This document shows, in pieces, positions 15,085-24,055 of a stretch of 64,000 bases of DNA (positions are counted from its first letter, which is position 1; each line of letters starts with the position of its first letter). The notes beneath the pieces are model-generated. The model saw nothing but the letters and a program-made list of their open reading frames with translations, was not told the origin of the DNA and searched no databases. The DNA lies in the NCBI RefSeq assembly GCF_005222485.1, contig NZ_CP029078.1, positions 7,627,501 to 7,691,500 of the forward strand. Direction: 5' to 3'. The position numbers and the translations under genes are program-made. Source of the DNA: Streptomyces griseoviridis. Its GTDB lineage: Bacteria > Actinomycetota > Actinomycetes > Streptomycetales > Streptomycetaceae.

Positions 15085-17765
15085 ATGACGGAGGTACGGC
15101 CCACGGAGGCCGCCCCGGGCTCCCTTTGGGAGCGCGACGACGAGGTCGCCGCCGTCGTACAGGCCATCGAGAACCTGTGCGCCGACAAGTCCACCTCCGG
15201 CGGTCTTCTGCTGATCCGCGGCGAGGCCGGAATCGGCAAGACGGCGCTCCTCGGCGCGGCCCGCAGGCTGGCCGAACGGCAGGGCTGCATGGTCTGGTCG
15301 GCCCGCGGCGGCGAGACGCTCAGGTCCGTCCCGTTCAACGTCGTACGCCAGTTGCTCCAGCCCGCGTTGATCTCGCTGATGCCGGAGGAGGCCCGCGAGT
15401 ACTTCGGCGACTGGTACGACATCGCGGGACCCGCCCTCGGCATCGCCGACCCGGGAGACCGCAGCGCCGACCCGCAGGGCGTGTGCGACGGCCTGGTCGC
15501 CGCCGTCCGCAGACTCGCCCGGCGCGACTGGCCGCTGGTGCTGCTCATCGACGACGCGCAGTGGGCCGACGAGGAGACGCTGCGCTGGCTCGCCGCGTTC
15601 TGCGAGCGCCTCGACGACGTGTCCGTGCTGGTCGTGGTCGCCCGCAGGCCCGGAGAGATCACCGGCGAGGGAGCCCGTTACCTCGACTCCGTGGCCGCCG
15701 CGGCGGACGGCCCGACCACCGTCCTGAGCGCCCTCACCCCGGCCGCCACCGCCGGGCTCACCCGCGCCACCCTGGGCGACCACGCCGACGCGCCGTTCTG
15801 CCGCGAGGTGTGGGCCGTCACCGGCGGCAACCCGTACGACACCGTCGAACTCCTTGCCCGGGTCCGGGCCAGCGAACTCCAGCCGACCGAGAGCTCCGCC
15901 TGCGAACTGCGCGCCCTCAACCGCGCGGCCCGCGGCGGCGGACTCGTCGCCCGCCTCGAAGAACTCGGCATCGAGGCCACCCGGTTCGCCTGGGCCGCCG
16001 CCATCCTCGGCCACGGCATCTCCGTCGACCTCGTCGGCAAACTCGCCACCCTGGACGACGAGGACGCCGCACGGTGCTTCGAACTCCTGCGCAACGCCCG
16101 CATCCTGACCGAGGTCGCCGAATCCAGCCACCAACCCGCCAACGGCGAGCTGGAGTTCGTGCACCCGCTGATCGCCAGTGCCGTCTACAACTCCATACCG
16201 GACGCCCTGCGCACCGCGATGCACGGCATCGCCGCCCAGGTCGTCACCGACTCGGGGCTCGGCGCCGCGATGGCCTCACGGCACCTCCTCCAAGTGCATC
16301 CGGACGATGGGAACTCGTCGAGCAGTTGCGCGAGGCCGCCCGCGACCACCTCAAGGTCGGTGCTCCCGACGCGGCCCGCCGCTGCCTGGAACGCGCCCTG
16401 CTGGAACCGCCGTTGCAGCAGGTGCACGCCCGTGTCCTGTTCGAACTCGGCTGCGCCACCCTGCTCACCGCGCCCGCCAGGACCATCGGCCACCTCCAGA
16501 CCGCGCTCACCATGCCGGGGCTCGACGCCGACACCCGGGTGGACGCCGTCGTCCGGCTCTCCCAGGCGCTGCTGCACAACGACCAGTTGGACGAGGCCGT
16601 CCGCACGGTCGAGGCGGAGGCCGCCCGGCACGAGGAGGGCTCGGCCCGGATGCGGCTCAAGGCCGTGCAGTACATGTGGGAAGGGCTGATCGCGGGCGAC
16701 AACAGCACCCCGGGCCGCTCCGAGCGGCTCGCCGCGCTCGCCGACACCTGCACCGGTCGGGACAACTCCGAGCGCGCCCTGCTCATCCTGCGCGGCTTCG
16801 ACGCCATGACCCACGGCGAGAACGCCGAGGAGGTCGTCGAACTGTGCGACCGCTCCCTCGTCAACGGCAGGCTCGCGCCAGGACTCGGCTGGACCGACGA
16901 CGAGTGGGGCATCGAGCTGCTGATGATGCTCGCCAGCTCCTACGCCTACACCGACCGGCTCGACCGCGCCGAGGCCCTCTTCAACGAGAGCCTGCGCTCC
17001 TACGAGTCCGCGGGCTGGAGCGGCGGCCATCTCGCGCTCGCCCACGCCTACTTGGGCCTCGGCCACCGCAGACGCGGCCGGCTCAGGGAGGCCGAGGCGT
17101 CGCTGCGCGAGTCCCTGCGGCTCGCCGAGCGGGTCGGCCGCGGGCTGCCCCTGTACTGGTCGGCGACCTGCAACCTGGTCGATGTGCTGCTGGCCCGCGG
17201 CCAGGTCGACGAGGCCTGGACGATCGCCGAACGGTACGGCTTCGCACCGCCGTACCCGTCCACCATCGTGCTGCCCGACCCGCGTTCGGTGCGCGGCCGG
17301 CTGCTGCTCGCCGTCGGCAGGACCCAGGAGGCGGTCAACGAACTGGAGGCGGCGGAGAAGGCGGCCACCGCCCGTGGCCACCACAACCCGGTCCTCGTTC
17401 CGTGGGCCGCCGACCTCGCCAAGGCGCTGGCCGCCGTCGACCCGGTCCGTGCCGCCCGGCTCGTCACCGAACTGCGGGCCAGGGCCGAGCGGTTCGGCAC
17501 CGACACCGCCATCGGGGAGGCCCTGCGCTGCGCCGCCGCGCTGGAGACCGGGCAGCGTGCGGTGCGGCTGGCCGCGCAGGCCGTCGCCTATCTGGAATCG
17601 TCACCGTGCCAGTACGAACACGCGGCGGCCCGCCTGGAGTACGGCATCGTCTCCCGCTCGGTCGCCGAGATCAACCGCGCCCTGACGCTGGCCCGTTCCT
17701 GCGGCGCGGACGGCCTGGTCGCCCAGGCACGCCAGTTGCTCGAGGACGGCGACGACCTGCGCTGA
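15085..17765 (+). pseudogene. Large AAA ATPase/TPR signal-transduction protein, interrupted by a one-base frameshift
   Basis: Read with one corrected base this is a protein of about 893 residues. The N-terminal AAA_16 domain has Walker A RGEAGIGKT (45-53) and Walker B LVLLIDDAQWAD (about 152-162). It is followed by a winged-helix-like region and long TPR-type helical repeats. The first frame is intact from the ATG at 15085 (excellent GGGAGGTGA site) to about residue 408. At 16306-16308 the reading must shift by one base: the sequence GAC-GAT-GGG becomes GAC-GAx-TGG-GAA and continues as WELVEQLREAARDHLKVG to the stop at 17763-17765. Uncorrected, the first frame reads nonsense and stops at 16689. 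The protein resembles LAL/LuxR-type ATPases but ends without a C-terminal LuxR helix-turn-helix. A real mutation or a sequencing error is possible. Confidence 0.85.
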
Positions 17766-17836
17766 CCACCGCGCACCGGTGACGACCTGCGCTGACCTCC
17801 CCGCCCCGGCGACGACCTGCGCTGATCTCCCCGCCC
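17747..17836 (+). repeat. Three tandem 30-base copies containing the gene's last codons and stop
   Basis: Copies at 17747-17776, 17777-17806 and 17807-17836 each read CGGYGACGACCTGCGCTGA plus an 11-base C-rich tail; a fourth copy breaks off at 17837. The first copy encodes the final GDDLR-stop of the frameshifted ATPase gene. The unit is ten codons, so each copy keeps the stop in frame. Confidence 0.85.
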
Positions 17837-17899
17837 CGGCGACGGGCCGGGCTGCCGCGATCCCGGTCGCGGGCCGGTCCGCCGGGACACGCGCCCGCG

Positions 17900-19096
17900 T
17901 CAGCCTCCGTCGCCGTCCCGCCCCTCCCGTTCCTCCCGCTCCTCCCGTTCCTCCCGCCCCTCCCGTTCCTCCCGCCCCTCCCGTTCCTCCTCCGCCAGCA
18001 CCCGCTGGGCCGTCGCGAACGCCGAGTTGGCCGCCGGGACACCGCAGTACACGGCCGTCTGGAGCAGGACGGCGCCGATCTCCTCCGGTGTGAGGCCGTT
18101 GCGGAGCGCGGCCCGTACATGCAGGGCCAGTTCGGCGTCATGGCCGTGCGCGACCAGCGCCGTCAGCGTGATCATGCTCCGCTCGCGGCGGGTCAGGGTG
18201 GGGTCGGCCCAGATCTCGCCCCAGGCGTAGCGGGAGATGAAGTCCTGGAACCGCGCGGTGAACGGCGTCTGCCGGGACAGCGCCCGGTCCACGTAGGGGT
18301 CGCCGAGCACCGCCCGCCGCACCTCCATGCCCCGCCCGTCCGGCCGGCCGAGCAGGCCACGCAGGGCGGCGACGACGGCCTCCGGCCGCTGCGCGGGCGC
18401 CAGGTGCGAGGCACCGGGGATCTCCAGCAGGGCCGCGCCCGGCACGGCGTCCGCGATCTCCCGCAGGTGGGCCGGCGGGGTCGCCGGGTCCTCGCGGCCC
18501 GCGATCAGCAGGGTCGGCGCCCGGATGGCGGAGAGCCGGGCGCGCAGGTCGAAGGCGGCGAGGGCGTCGCAGCAGGCCGCGTACCCGGCGGGGTCGGCCT
18601 CCGCGTGGTCGCGCAGCAGGCCGGGCACGGTGAAGTCACCGGCGAACCAGCGGGCCCCCGCGCTCTCCACCAGCCACCCGAGACCCTCCCGTCTGACCCG
18701 CTCGGCCCGCTCCCGCCAGGGCCGCTCGCCGCCGAAGTGGGCCGAGGAGCAGATCGCGGTGAGCGAGGCGACGCGCTTCGGGTGGTGCACGGCGAGATGC
18801 AGGCCCACCGCGCCGCCGAGTGACACCCCCGCGTATCCGAACCGTTCGATGCCGAGCGAGTCGGCGAGCGCGAGCACCAGCTCGGCCAGGTCGGCGACGG
18901 TCGCCCCCGGGCCGACCAGCGCGGCCGGGGAGCCGCCGTGGCCCGGCAGGTCCCAGCGCACCACCCGATGGGTGACGGACAGCTCGGGCGCCACCTCGTC
19001 CCACAGGGCGTACGAGGTGCCGAGCGAAGGGCCGAGCAGCAGCGGGGGCGCCGAGGCGGGGCCCTCCACGCGGTGGTTGAGGAGGCTCTCGGTCAA
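17900..19096 (-). CDS. pcaL: Fused 3-oxoadipate enol-lactonase / 4-carboxymuconolactone decarboxylase (PcaDC/PcaL)
   Basis: The 398-residue bifunctional enzyme carries out two steps of the protocatechuate branch. The N-terminal alpha/beta-hydrolase (about 1-255) has the nucleophile elbow GYAGVSLGGAVG and the catalytic pair in GREDPATPP and GASHLAP; it is the enol-lactonase. The C-terminal domain (MEVRRAVLGDPYVDRAL through HVRAALRNGLTPEEIGAVLLQTAVYCGVPAAN) is the carboxymuconolactone decarboxylase. The last 30 or so residues are a Glu/Arg/Gly repeat tail encoded by C-rich tandem repeats. The start is probably TTG at 19096, which overlaps the pcaB stop as TTGA; no ATG or GTG fits as well. Last gene of the pca operon. 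Confidence 0.92.
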   Translation of the reverse strand: MTESLLNHRVEGPASAPPLLLGPSLGTSYALWDEVAPELSVTHRVVRWDLPGHGGSPAALVGPGATVADLAELVLALADSLGIERFGYAGVSLGGAVGLHLAVHHPKRVASLTAICSSAHFGGERPWRERAERVRREGLGWLVESAGARWFAGDFTVPGLLRDHAEADPAGYAACCDALAAFDLRARLSAIRAPTLLIAGREDPATPPAHLREIADAVPGAALLEIPGASHLAPAQRPEAVVAALRGLLGRPDGRGMEVRRAVLGDPYVDRALSRQTPFTARFQDFISRYAWGEIWADPTLTRRERSMITLTALVAHGHDAELALHVRAALRNGLTPEEIGAVLLQTAVYCGVPAANSAFATAQRVLAEEEREGREEREGREEREEREEREGRDGDGG

Positions 19097-20424
19097 CGTC
19101 GCTCCAGGGCACGGTCGGTGAGGGGGCCCGCGGCGCCGGTGTAGCGGGCGGGGTCGGTGACCTCGCTGAGGTCGACGTCCGTCAACTCGGGCTGTTCGGC
19201 GAGCAGCTCGGCCAGGGAGCGGTCCTCGGTGTGGGCGCGGGCCGCCAGTTCGGACAGCAGGGCCCTGGCACGGGCCCGACCGAGCACCGGGGCGAGGAAG
19301 GCGGAGAGCCGCTCCGACACGATCAACCCATGCGTGAGGGACAGGTGTTCGCGCATGGTGTCCGCGTTCACCCGCAGGTTCTCGACCAGTTCGGCGGCGT
19401 CTCGTGCCGCGCCGCCGACCAGTCGCAGCAGATCGCGCAACGGCTCCCACTCGGCGTGCCAGGCGCCCGCGGGCCGCTCGTCCTCGGCGGCCAGCGTCCC
19501 GTACAGGGTCGCGGCGAGCTGCGGTGCCCGCCGGGCGGCGGCCGCGACCAGGGTCGCCCTGACCGGGTTCGCCTTGTGCGGCATGGCGGAGGAGCCGCCG
19601 CCGCTGCCCTCGGCGACCTCGCCGATCTCGGTCCTGGCCAGGGTGAGCACGTCGACGGCCGTCTTGCCCAGCGCCCCCGCGGTGAAGGCCAGCGCGCCCG
19701 CGAGGTCGGCGACCGGGGTGCGCAGGGTGTGCCACGGCAGGGCGGGCTCCCGCAGCCCGACCTCCCGCGCGAAGGCCGCCACGAGGGCCCGCGGGTCCCC
19801 GGCGCCGTACGCCTCGAACGCGGCCAGAGTGCCCGCCGCGCCGCCGAGTTGGGCGGGCAGGGCGTCCCGTACCGCGGTGATCCGCTCGCGCGCGTCGAGC
19901 ACCAGCGACCGCCACCCGGCCGCCTTGAGGCCGAACGTCGTCGGGACGGCGTGCTGGGTGAGCGTCCGGCCCGCGAGCACGGTGTCCCGGTGCGCCACGG
20001 CCAGCCGGGCGAGCGCCCGTTCGGCGCGGCCGAGGTCGGCCAGGACCGGTTCGAGGGCGCGGAGGGCGACCAGCATCGCCGCCGTGTCCATGATGTCCTG
20101 GCTGGTGGCGCCCCGGTGCACATAGGGACCGCACTCCGCGCCGACCGCCTCCGTCAGGTCCGCGACCAGCGGGATGACCGGGTTGCCCGCGGCCCGTGCG
20201 CGCAGGGCGATGGACGCGACGTCGAACCGTCCGGCGTCGGCCGCCCCGGTCACCGCCGTCGCGGCCTCGGCGGGGGCGAGCCCCAGCGCGGCCTGCGCGC
20301 GGGTCAGCGCGGCCTCCGCGTCGAGGAGCGCCTGGAGGTGGGCGGGGTCGCCGGTCGCGGCGGCGGCGGGCGAACCGGCCCAGCCGGGGGCGAGCAGGCC
20401 GGTGTCGGACGGGACAGCTCTCAC
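19093..20424 (-). CDS. pcaB: 3-carboxy-cis,cis-muconate cycloisomerase
   Basis: The 443-residue fumarase/aspartase-superfamily enzyme converts 3-carboxymuconate to 4-carboxymuconolactone. The superfamily signature GSSAMPHKANPV is present, along with VHRGATSQDIMDTAAM and LTQHAVPTTFGLKAAGW. The start is GTG at 20424, overlapping the pcaG stop as GTGA, and its own stop overlaps the next start as TTGA, so pcaG, pcaB and pcaL are translated as a coupled chain. Length is usual for the family. It acts in the cytoplasm between the dioxygenase and the lactonase/decarboxylase. Confidence 0.95.
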   Translation of the reverse strand: MRAVPSDTGLLAPGWAGSPAAAATGDPAHLQALLDAEAALTRAQAALGLAPAEAATAVTGAADAGRFDVASIALRARAAGNPVIPLVADLTEAVGAECGPYVHRGATSQDIMDTAAMLVALRALEPVLADLGRAERALARLAVAHRDTVLAGRTLTQHAVPTTFGLKAAGWRSLVLDARERITAVRDALPAQLGGAAGTLAAFEAYGAGDPRALVAAFAREVGLREPALPWHTLRTPVADLAGALAFTAGALGKTAVDVLTLARTEIGEVAEGSGGGSSAMPHKANPVRATLVAAAARRAPQLAATLYGTLAAEDERPAGAWHAEWEPLRDLLRLVGGAARDAAELVENLRVNADTMREHLSLTHGLIVSERLSAFLAPVLGRARARALLSELAARAHTEDRSLAELLAEQPELTDVDLSEVTDPARYTGAAGPLTDRALERR

Positions 20425-21026
20425 GTGAACTCCAGGAAGACCGTCTCGCCTTCGCCCTGAAGGCGGATGTCGAAACGGTAGGTGCCGTCACCCCGCCGGG
20501 CCGCGACCAGCGTGTCGCGCCGTGCGCCGGGCAGCCGGGACAGCAGCGGATCGACGGCGAGCGCCGCCGCGTCGTCCGGCAGGTAGATCCGGGTGAACAG
20601 GTGCACGAGCAGGCCGCGCGCGAACACGCACACACTCAGGTGCGGCGCGCTCCGCCCGCGCCCGCCCGGCCGCAGCGTCCGCGCGTACCAGTGGCCGTCG
20701 GCGTCCGTCTGCACCCGGCCCCAGCCGGTGAACTCCACGCCGTTGCGGCCCAGATGGCCGCCGGTCGCCGGGTCGCGCCGCATCGAGCCGTCGACGTCCG
20801 GCACGTTCCCCTCCGGGTCGGGGCCCCACAGTTCGAGGAACGCGTCGGGCAGCGGGTCGCCAGCGCCGTCGTACACGTGCCCCTGGAGGGTGATCGTGTC
20901 CGGGTGCCCGACGGGCGCGATGTCACCGCCGCCGGGGAACGGCAGCGCGTACCCGTAGAACGGTCCCACGGTGTGCGACGGCGTCGGCGGCACCGATGGC
21001 GGGCCGCTGGTGTCGGTCCTCGTCAT
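20421..21026 (-). CDS. pcaG: Protocatechuate 3,4-dioxygenase, alpha subunit
   Basis: The 201-residue subunit pairs with the product of the gene just upstream to form the non-haem iron ring-cleaving dioxygenase. It has the intradiol beta-sandwich: TPSHTVGPFYGYALPF, ITLQGHVYDGAGDPLPDAFLELWGPD and FTGWGRVQTDADGHWYARTLRPG. The alpha subunit does not bind iron, and the Tyr and His ligands are accordingly absent at the usual places. The ATG at 21026 follows the beta-subunit stop by 6 bases. Beta before alpha is the normal gene order. Confidence 0.95.
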   Translation of the reverse strand: MTRTDTSGPPSVPPTPSHTVGPFYGYALPFPGGGDIAPVGHPDTITLQGHVYDGAGDPLPDAFLELWGPDPEGNVPDVDGSMRRDPATGGHLGRNGVEFTGWGRVQTDADGHWYARTLRPGGRGRSAPHLSVCVFARGLLVHLFTRIYLPDDAAALAVDPLLSRLPGARRDTLVAARRGDGTYRFDIRLQGEGETVFLEFT

Positions 21027-21032
21027 GGCGGA

Positions 21033-21806
21033 TCAGCGTCCTTCCTCGATCCAGGTGGCGGCCGGGCCGTCCAGCACGATGTCCCAGCGGTAGCCGAGCG
21101 AGAACTCCGGCACCGACAGGCCGTGGTCGTAGGTCGCGACCAGCCGCCGCCTGGCCGCGTCGTCGGTCACCGACTGGAGGATCGGGTCGTGGCGGAACAA
21201 CGGGTCGTTCGGGAAGTACATCTGCGTCACCAGGCGTTGCGTGAACGCCGCGCCGAACAGCGAGAAGTGGATGTGCGCGGGCCGCCAGGCACCGACGTGG
21301 TTGCGCCACGGGTAGGGTCCCGGCCGTACGGTCGTGAAGCGGTAGTGGCCGTCGGGGTCGGTGAGGGTGCGGCCGACGCCGGTGAAGTTCGGGTCGAGCG
21401 GCGCGTCGTGCTGCTCCCGCCGATGCGCGTAGCGGCCCGCCGCGTTCGCCTGCCAGATCTCCACCAACTGGCCGCGGACCGGGCGCCCTTGGCGGTCGAG
21501 GAGCCGGCCGGAGACGGTGATGCGCTCGCCGATCGGCTCGCCGTGGTGGTGCCGGGTGAGGTCGTTGTCGACGTCGGTGAGGTCGCGTTCGCCGAAGGCG
21601 GGGGAGCGCAGCTCGACCAGTTCCGGGTCCTGCCGTACGTCGATGGCCACCGGTGGCTGCCGCGGGTGGCGCAGGGCGGAGGAGCGGTAGGGGGCGTAGT
21701 CGCGGCGCGGATGGTGCTCGACGGGTGCGCCGTCGGCGACGCGCTGCTCGTAGGCGGCGCGGGCGGCCGCGATCTCCTGGTCGATGTCCCGCTGGGTGAG
21801 GGTCAT
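21033..21806 (-). CDS. pcaH: Protocatechuate 3,4-dioxygenase, beta subunit
   Basis: The 257-residue catalytic subunit contains the intradiol dioxygenase signature LVEIWQANAAGRYAHRREQHDAPLDPNFTG. The iron-ligand region GPYPWRNHVGAWRPAHIHFSLFG is present (Tyr, His and His visible), as is the N-terminal arm MTLTQRDIDQEIAAARAAY typical of PcaH. The ATG at 21806 is preceded by GGGAGGAAG. It lies 100 bases after the pcaJ stop; in related operons the thiolase gene pcaF occupies that position but is absent here. Confidence 0.95.
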   Translation of the reverse strand: MTLTQRDIDQEIAAARAAYEQRVADGAPVEHHPRRDYAPYRSSALRHPRQPPVAIDVRQDPELVELRSPAFGERDLTDVDNDLTRHHHGEPIGERITVSGRLLDRQGRPVRGQLVEIWQANAAGRYAHRREQHDAPLDPNFTGVGRTLTDPDGHYRFTTVRPGPYPWRNHVGAWRPAHIHFSLFGAAFTQRLVTQMYFPNDPLFRHDPILQSVTDDAARRRLVATYDHGLSVPEFSLGYRWDIVLDGPAATWIEEGR

Positions 21807-21871
21807 GGCTGCGGGCTTCCTCCCGGTTCCTGCGCGGCGGACGGACGGGGTGCGGACGGCGCCGGCACGCC

Positions 21872-21890
21872 ACGGGAGCACAACTCCCGT
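21872..21890. promoter_or_regulatory. Small hairpin in the pcaJ–pcaH gap
   Basis: ACGGGAG (21872-21878) and CTCCCGT (21884-21890) form a perfect 7-base stem with a 5-base loop. It lies in the 100-base gap where pcaF would be expected. It could act as an mRNA stability or processing element; no U-run follows. Confidence 0.45.
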
Positions 21891-21906
21891 ACGAGAAGTG
21901 GTGAGT

Positions 21907-22554
21907 TCACGGCGTCTGCTCCTCGGCGACCCGTATCTCGGCGGCCGTCTTCGCGGCGATCTCCGCGGCCGTGACGCCGGGCGCGGTCTCGACGAGGACC
22001 AGGCCGCCGTCGGTGACGTCGAGGACGCCGAGGTCGGTGATGACGCGGTCCACGCACGCCCTGCCGGTCAGCGGCAGCGTGCACCGGGTCAGGATCTTCG
22101 GAGAGCCGTCCTTGGCGGTGTGCGTCATCAGCACGATGACGGTGCGGGCCCCGTGCACCAGGTCCATCGCCCCGCCGATGCCGGTCACCAGCTTCCCCGG
22201 GACCGCCCAGTTCGCCAGGTCGCCGCGGGCGGAGACCTGCATGGCGCCGAGCACCGCCACATCGATGTGCCCGCCCCTGATCATCGAGAAGGAGAGCGCC
22301 GAGTCGAAGAACGACGCCCCCGGCACCACCGTGACGGTCTCCTTGCCGGCGTTGATCAGATCGGGGTCGACCTGATCCTCGGTCGGGTAGGGGCCGGTGC
22401 CCAGGATGCCGTTCTCCGATTCGAGGACCACCTGCACGCCGGGCGGGAGGTGGTTGGGGATCAGCGTCGGCAGCCCGATGCCGAGGTTGACGTAACTCCC
22501 GTCGCGCAGCTCGCGTGCCGCGCGGGCGGCCATCTCCTGCCGCGTCCAGGCCAT
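21907..22554 (-). CDS. pcaJ: 3-oxoadipate CoA-transferase, beta subunit
   Basis: The 215-residue protein transfers CoA from succinyl-CoA to 3-oxoadipate together with the upstream subunit. The B-subunit landmarks are [18 protein letters not shown] and the active-site glutamate segment [16 protein letters not shown], then [16 protein letters not shown]. The ATG overlaps the pcaI stop by one base (TGATG). The protein could in principle be a general 3-oxoacid CoA-transferase (ScoB), but the pca context decides the name. Confidence 0.93.
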   Translation of the reverse strand: MAWTRQEMAARAARELRDGSYVNLGIGLPTLIPNHLPPGVQVVLESENGILGTGPYPTEDQVDPDLINAGKETVTVVPGASFFDSALSFSMIRGGHIDVAVLGAMQVSARGDLANWAVPGKLVTGIGGAMDLVHGARTVIVLMTHTAKDGSPKILTRCTLPLTGRACVDRVITDLGVLDVTDGGLVLVETAPGVTAAEIAAKTAAEIRVAEEQTP

Positions 22555-23309
22555 CAGCTGCTCACCGTCCGCTGCTCGATCCTCTTGTCGGCGGCCTGCT
22601 CAGGGGTGAGACCCACCACCCGCTGCACGAAGATGCCTGGTAGATGAACCGCGTCCGGGTCGATCGCGCCGGGTTCGACCAGCTCCTCGACCTCGGCGAT
22701 CGTGACCCGTCCGGCCATCGCCGCCAGGGGGTTGAAGTTGCGGGTCGACCTGTTGAAGACGAGGTTGCCGTGCCGGTCCCCGCGCGCCGCCCGCACCAGC
22801 GCGAAGTCGGTACGGATACCGCGCTCCAGCACGTGGTCGATGCCGTCGAACGCGCGGACCTCCTTCGGCGGCGACGACAGCGCGACCCCGCCCGCGCCGT
22901 CGTAGCGCAGCGGCAGCCCGCCCTCGGCGACGTGGGTGCCCACGCCCGCCGGGGTGTAGAAGGCGGGGATGCCCGAGCCGCCGGCCCGCAGCCGCTCGGC
23001 CAGCGTGCCCTGCGGGATCAGCTCAACCTCCAGCTCACCGGCCAGGTACTGGCGCGCGAACTCCTTGTTCGCCCCGATGTAGGACCCCGTCACCCGGGCG
23101 ATCCGCCCGGCCGCCAGCAGCACCGCGAGGCCGGACTCCATCGCCCCGCAGTTGTTCGAGACCACCGCGAGGCCGCCGACGCCCCGCGCGTGCAGTGCCT
23201 CGATGAGCACGTTCGGCACCCCGCTCAGACCGAACCCGCCCACCGCCAGGGACGCGCCGTCGGGCACGTCGGCCACCGCCGCCTCGGCCGTGGCCACCAC
23301 CTTGTCCAT
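22554..23309 (-). CDS. pcaI: 3-oxoadipate CoA-transferase, alpha subunit
   Basis: The 251-residue A subunit has the family pattern [35 protein letters not shown], a nucleotide-binding [47 protein letters not shown], and the acyl-CoA transferase fold throughout. It is the first gene of the minus-strand pcaIJHGBL operon, divergent from the MarR regulator. The promoter lies in the 275-base gap upstream. The ATG at 23309 is the only sensible start. Confidence 0.93.
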   Translation of the reverse strand: MDKVVATAEAAVADVPDGASLAVGGFGLSGVPNVLIEALHARGVGGLAVVSNNCGAMESGLAVLLAAGRIARVTGSYIGANKEFARQYLAGELEVELIPQGTLAERLRAGGSGIPAFYTPAGVGTHVAEGGLPLRYDGAGGVALSSPPKEVRAFDGIDHVLERGIRTDFALVRAARGDRHGNLVFNRSTRNFNPLAAMAGRVTIAEVEELVEPGAIDPDAVHLPGIFVQRVVGLTPEQAADKRIEQRTVSS

Positions 23310-23371
23310 CCGCGAAGGCCCCTCTCGTACCCGAGCCCGGCCCGAAAACAGTCAGGGCACTGAGCATTTCG

Positions 23372-23387
23372 GTGAAGTTTCCTTCAC
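23372..23387. promoter_or_regulatory. Inverted repeat in the pcaI/marR divergent promoter
   Basis: GTGAAG (23372-23377) and CTTCAC (23382-23387) are perfect complements separated by TTTC, 63 bases before the pcaI start. A second candidate, centred on the GTGCAC palindrome at 23488-23493 within GTTCAGTGCACCAAC, lies nearer the regulator start. These are reasonable operators for the divergent MarR-family protein; which is used is not known from sequence. Confidence 0.5.
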
Positions 23388-23584
23388 GCTGCCATCGGGC
23401 GGGACGACCGTCAAGGTCCCAGGAAAAAGCGGGTACATGGCCACCGTCGAGCCGGAGACAGTCCGGCAGGAGCCAGGTATCGTTCAGTGCACCAACGAAT
23501 TTCGACGCGTCGAACCCGGTGGCGCGCCACCCGCCGCGCCGGTGCCCGCCGGTGCCCCGACGCACACGACCTCGGGAGCGCACC

Positions 23585-24049
23585 ATGGCCGCGGTGGATC
23601 TCACCACCCACCCCGGGCACCTGGCCCGGCGGCTCCAGCAGGCCCACTACCTGCTGTGGAACACGATGGTCTCGGAGGAGACCACCTCCCCGCAGTTCGC
23701 GGTCCTCAACGCCCTGGCCGCCGAGCCAGGACTCGACCAGCGGACCGTGGGGGAGCGGGTGGGGCTCGACCGGTCCACCGTCGCCGAGGTGATCAGCCGC
23801 CTCGGCCGCCGCGGACTCCTCGACAAGGTGCGCGACCCGGGTGACGGCCGCCGTTTCCTGCTCCGCCTCACCGACGACGGCCTGCGCGTCCACCGCAGAC
23901 TGGCCGTACGCACCGCCCGCATGAACCAGATCTTCCTGGCCCCGCTCTCCGACGCCGAGCAGCAGACGTTCTTCGCGCTCATCCGCCGGGTCGCGGACGC
24001 GGCCGAGGGGCTCCGCAACCCCGCGGAACCCCTCGCCGCACCGCACTGA
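23585..24049 (+). CDS. pcaV: MarR-family regulator of the pca operon (PcaV-like)
   Basis: The 154-residue winged-helix regulator starts MAAVDLTTHPGHLARRLQQAHYLLWN and has the MarR DNA-binding core QRTVGERVGLDRSTVAEVISRLGRRGLL with the wing DPGDGRRFLLRLTDDG. In S. coelicolor the divergently placed MarR protein PcaV represses the pca genes and is released by protocatechuate; the same placement here supports the name. The ATG at 23585 has a GGGAG site; the open frame upstream is intergenic. It ends 6 bases before the convergent DUF3048 gene. Confidence 0.88.
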   Translation: MAAVDLTTHPGHLARRLQQAHYLLWNTMVSEETTSPQFAVLNALAAEPGLDQRTVGERVGLDRSTVAEVISRLGRRGLLDKVRDPGDGRRFLLRLTDDGLRVHRRLAVRTARMNQIFLAPLSDAEQQTFFALIRRVADAAEGLRNPAEPLAAPH

Positions 24050-24055
24050 GCCCGG

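Noticed and set aside
14905..16224. Minus-strand extension upstream of the MHS transporter
   Set aside because: The 440 extra residues are antisense to the AAA regulator; the transporter start with ribosome site is at 14904.
15085..16689. The first frame of the ATPase gene as a complete 534-residue protein
   Set aside because: Beyond residue 408 it turns Arg/Pro/Ser/Cys-rich, while the normal helical-repeat protein continues in the adjacent frame.
17747..17836. CRISPR-like array
   Set aside because: The 30-base copies are directly abutting with no spacers; it is a simple tandem duplication. The same applies to the repeats at 25261-25308 and 33614-33679.
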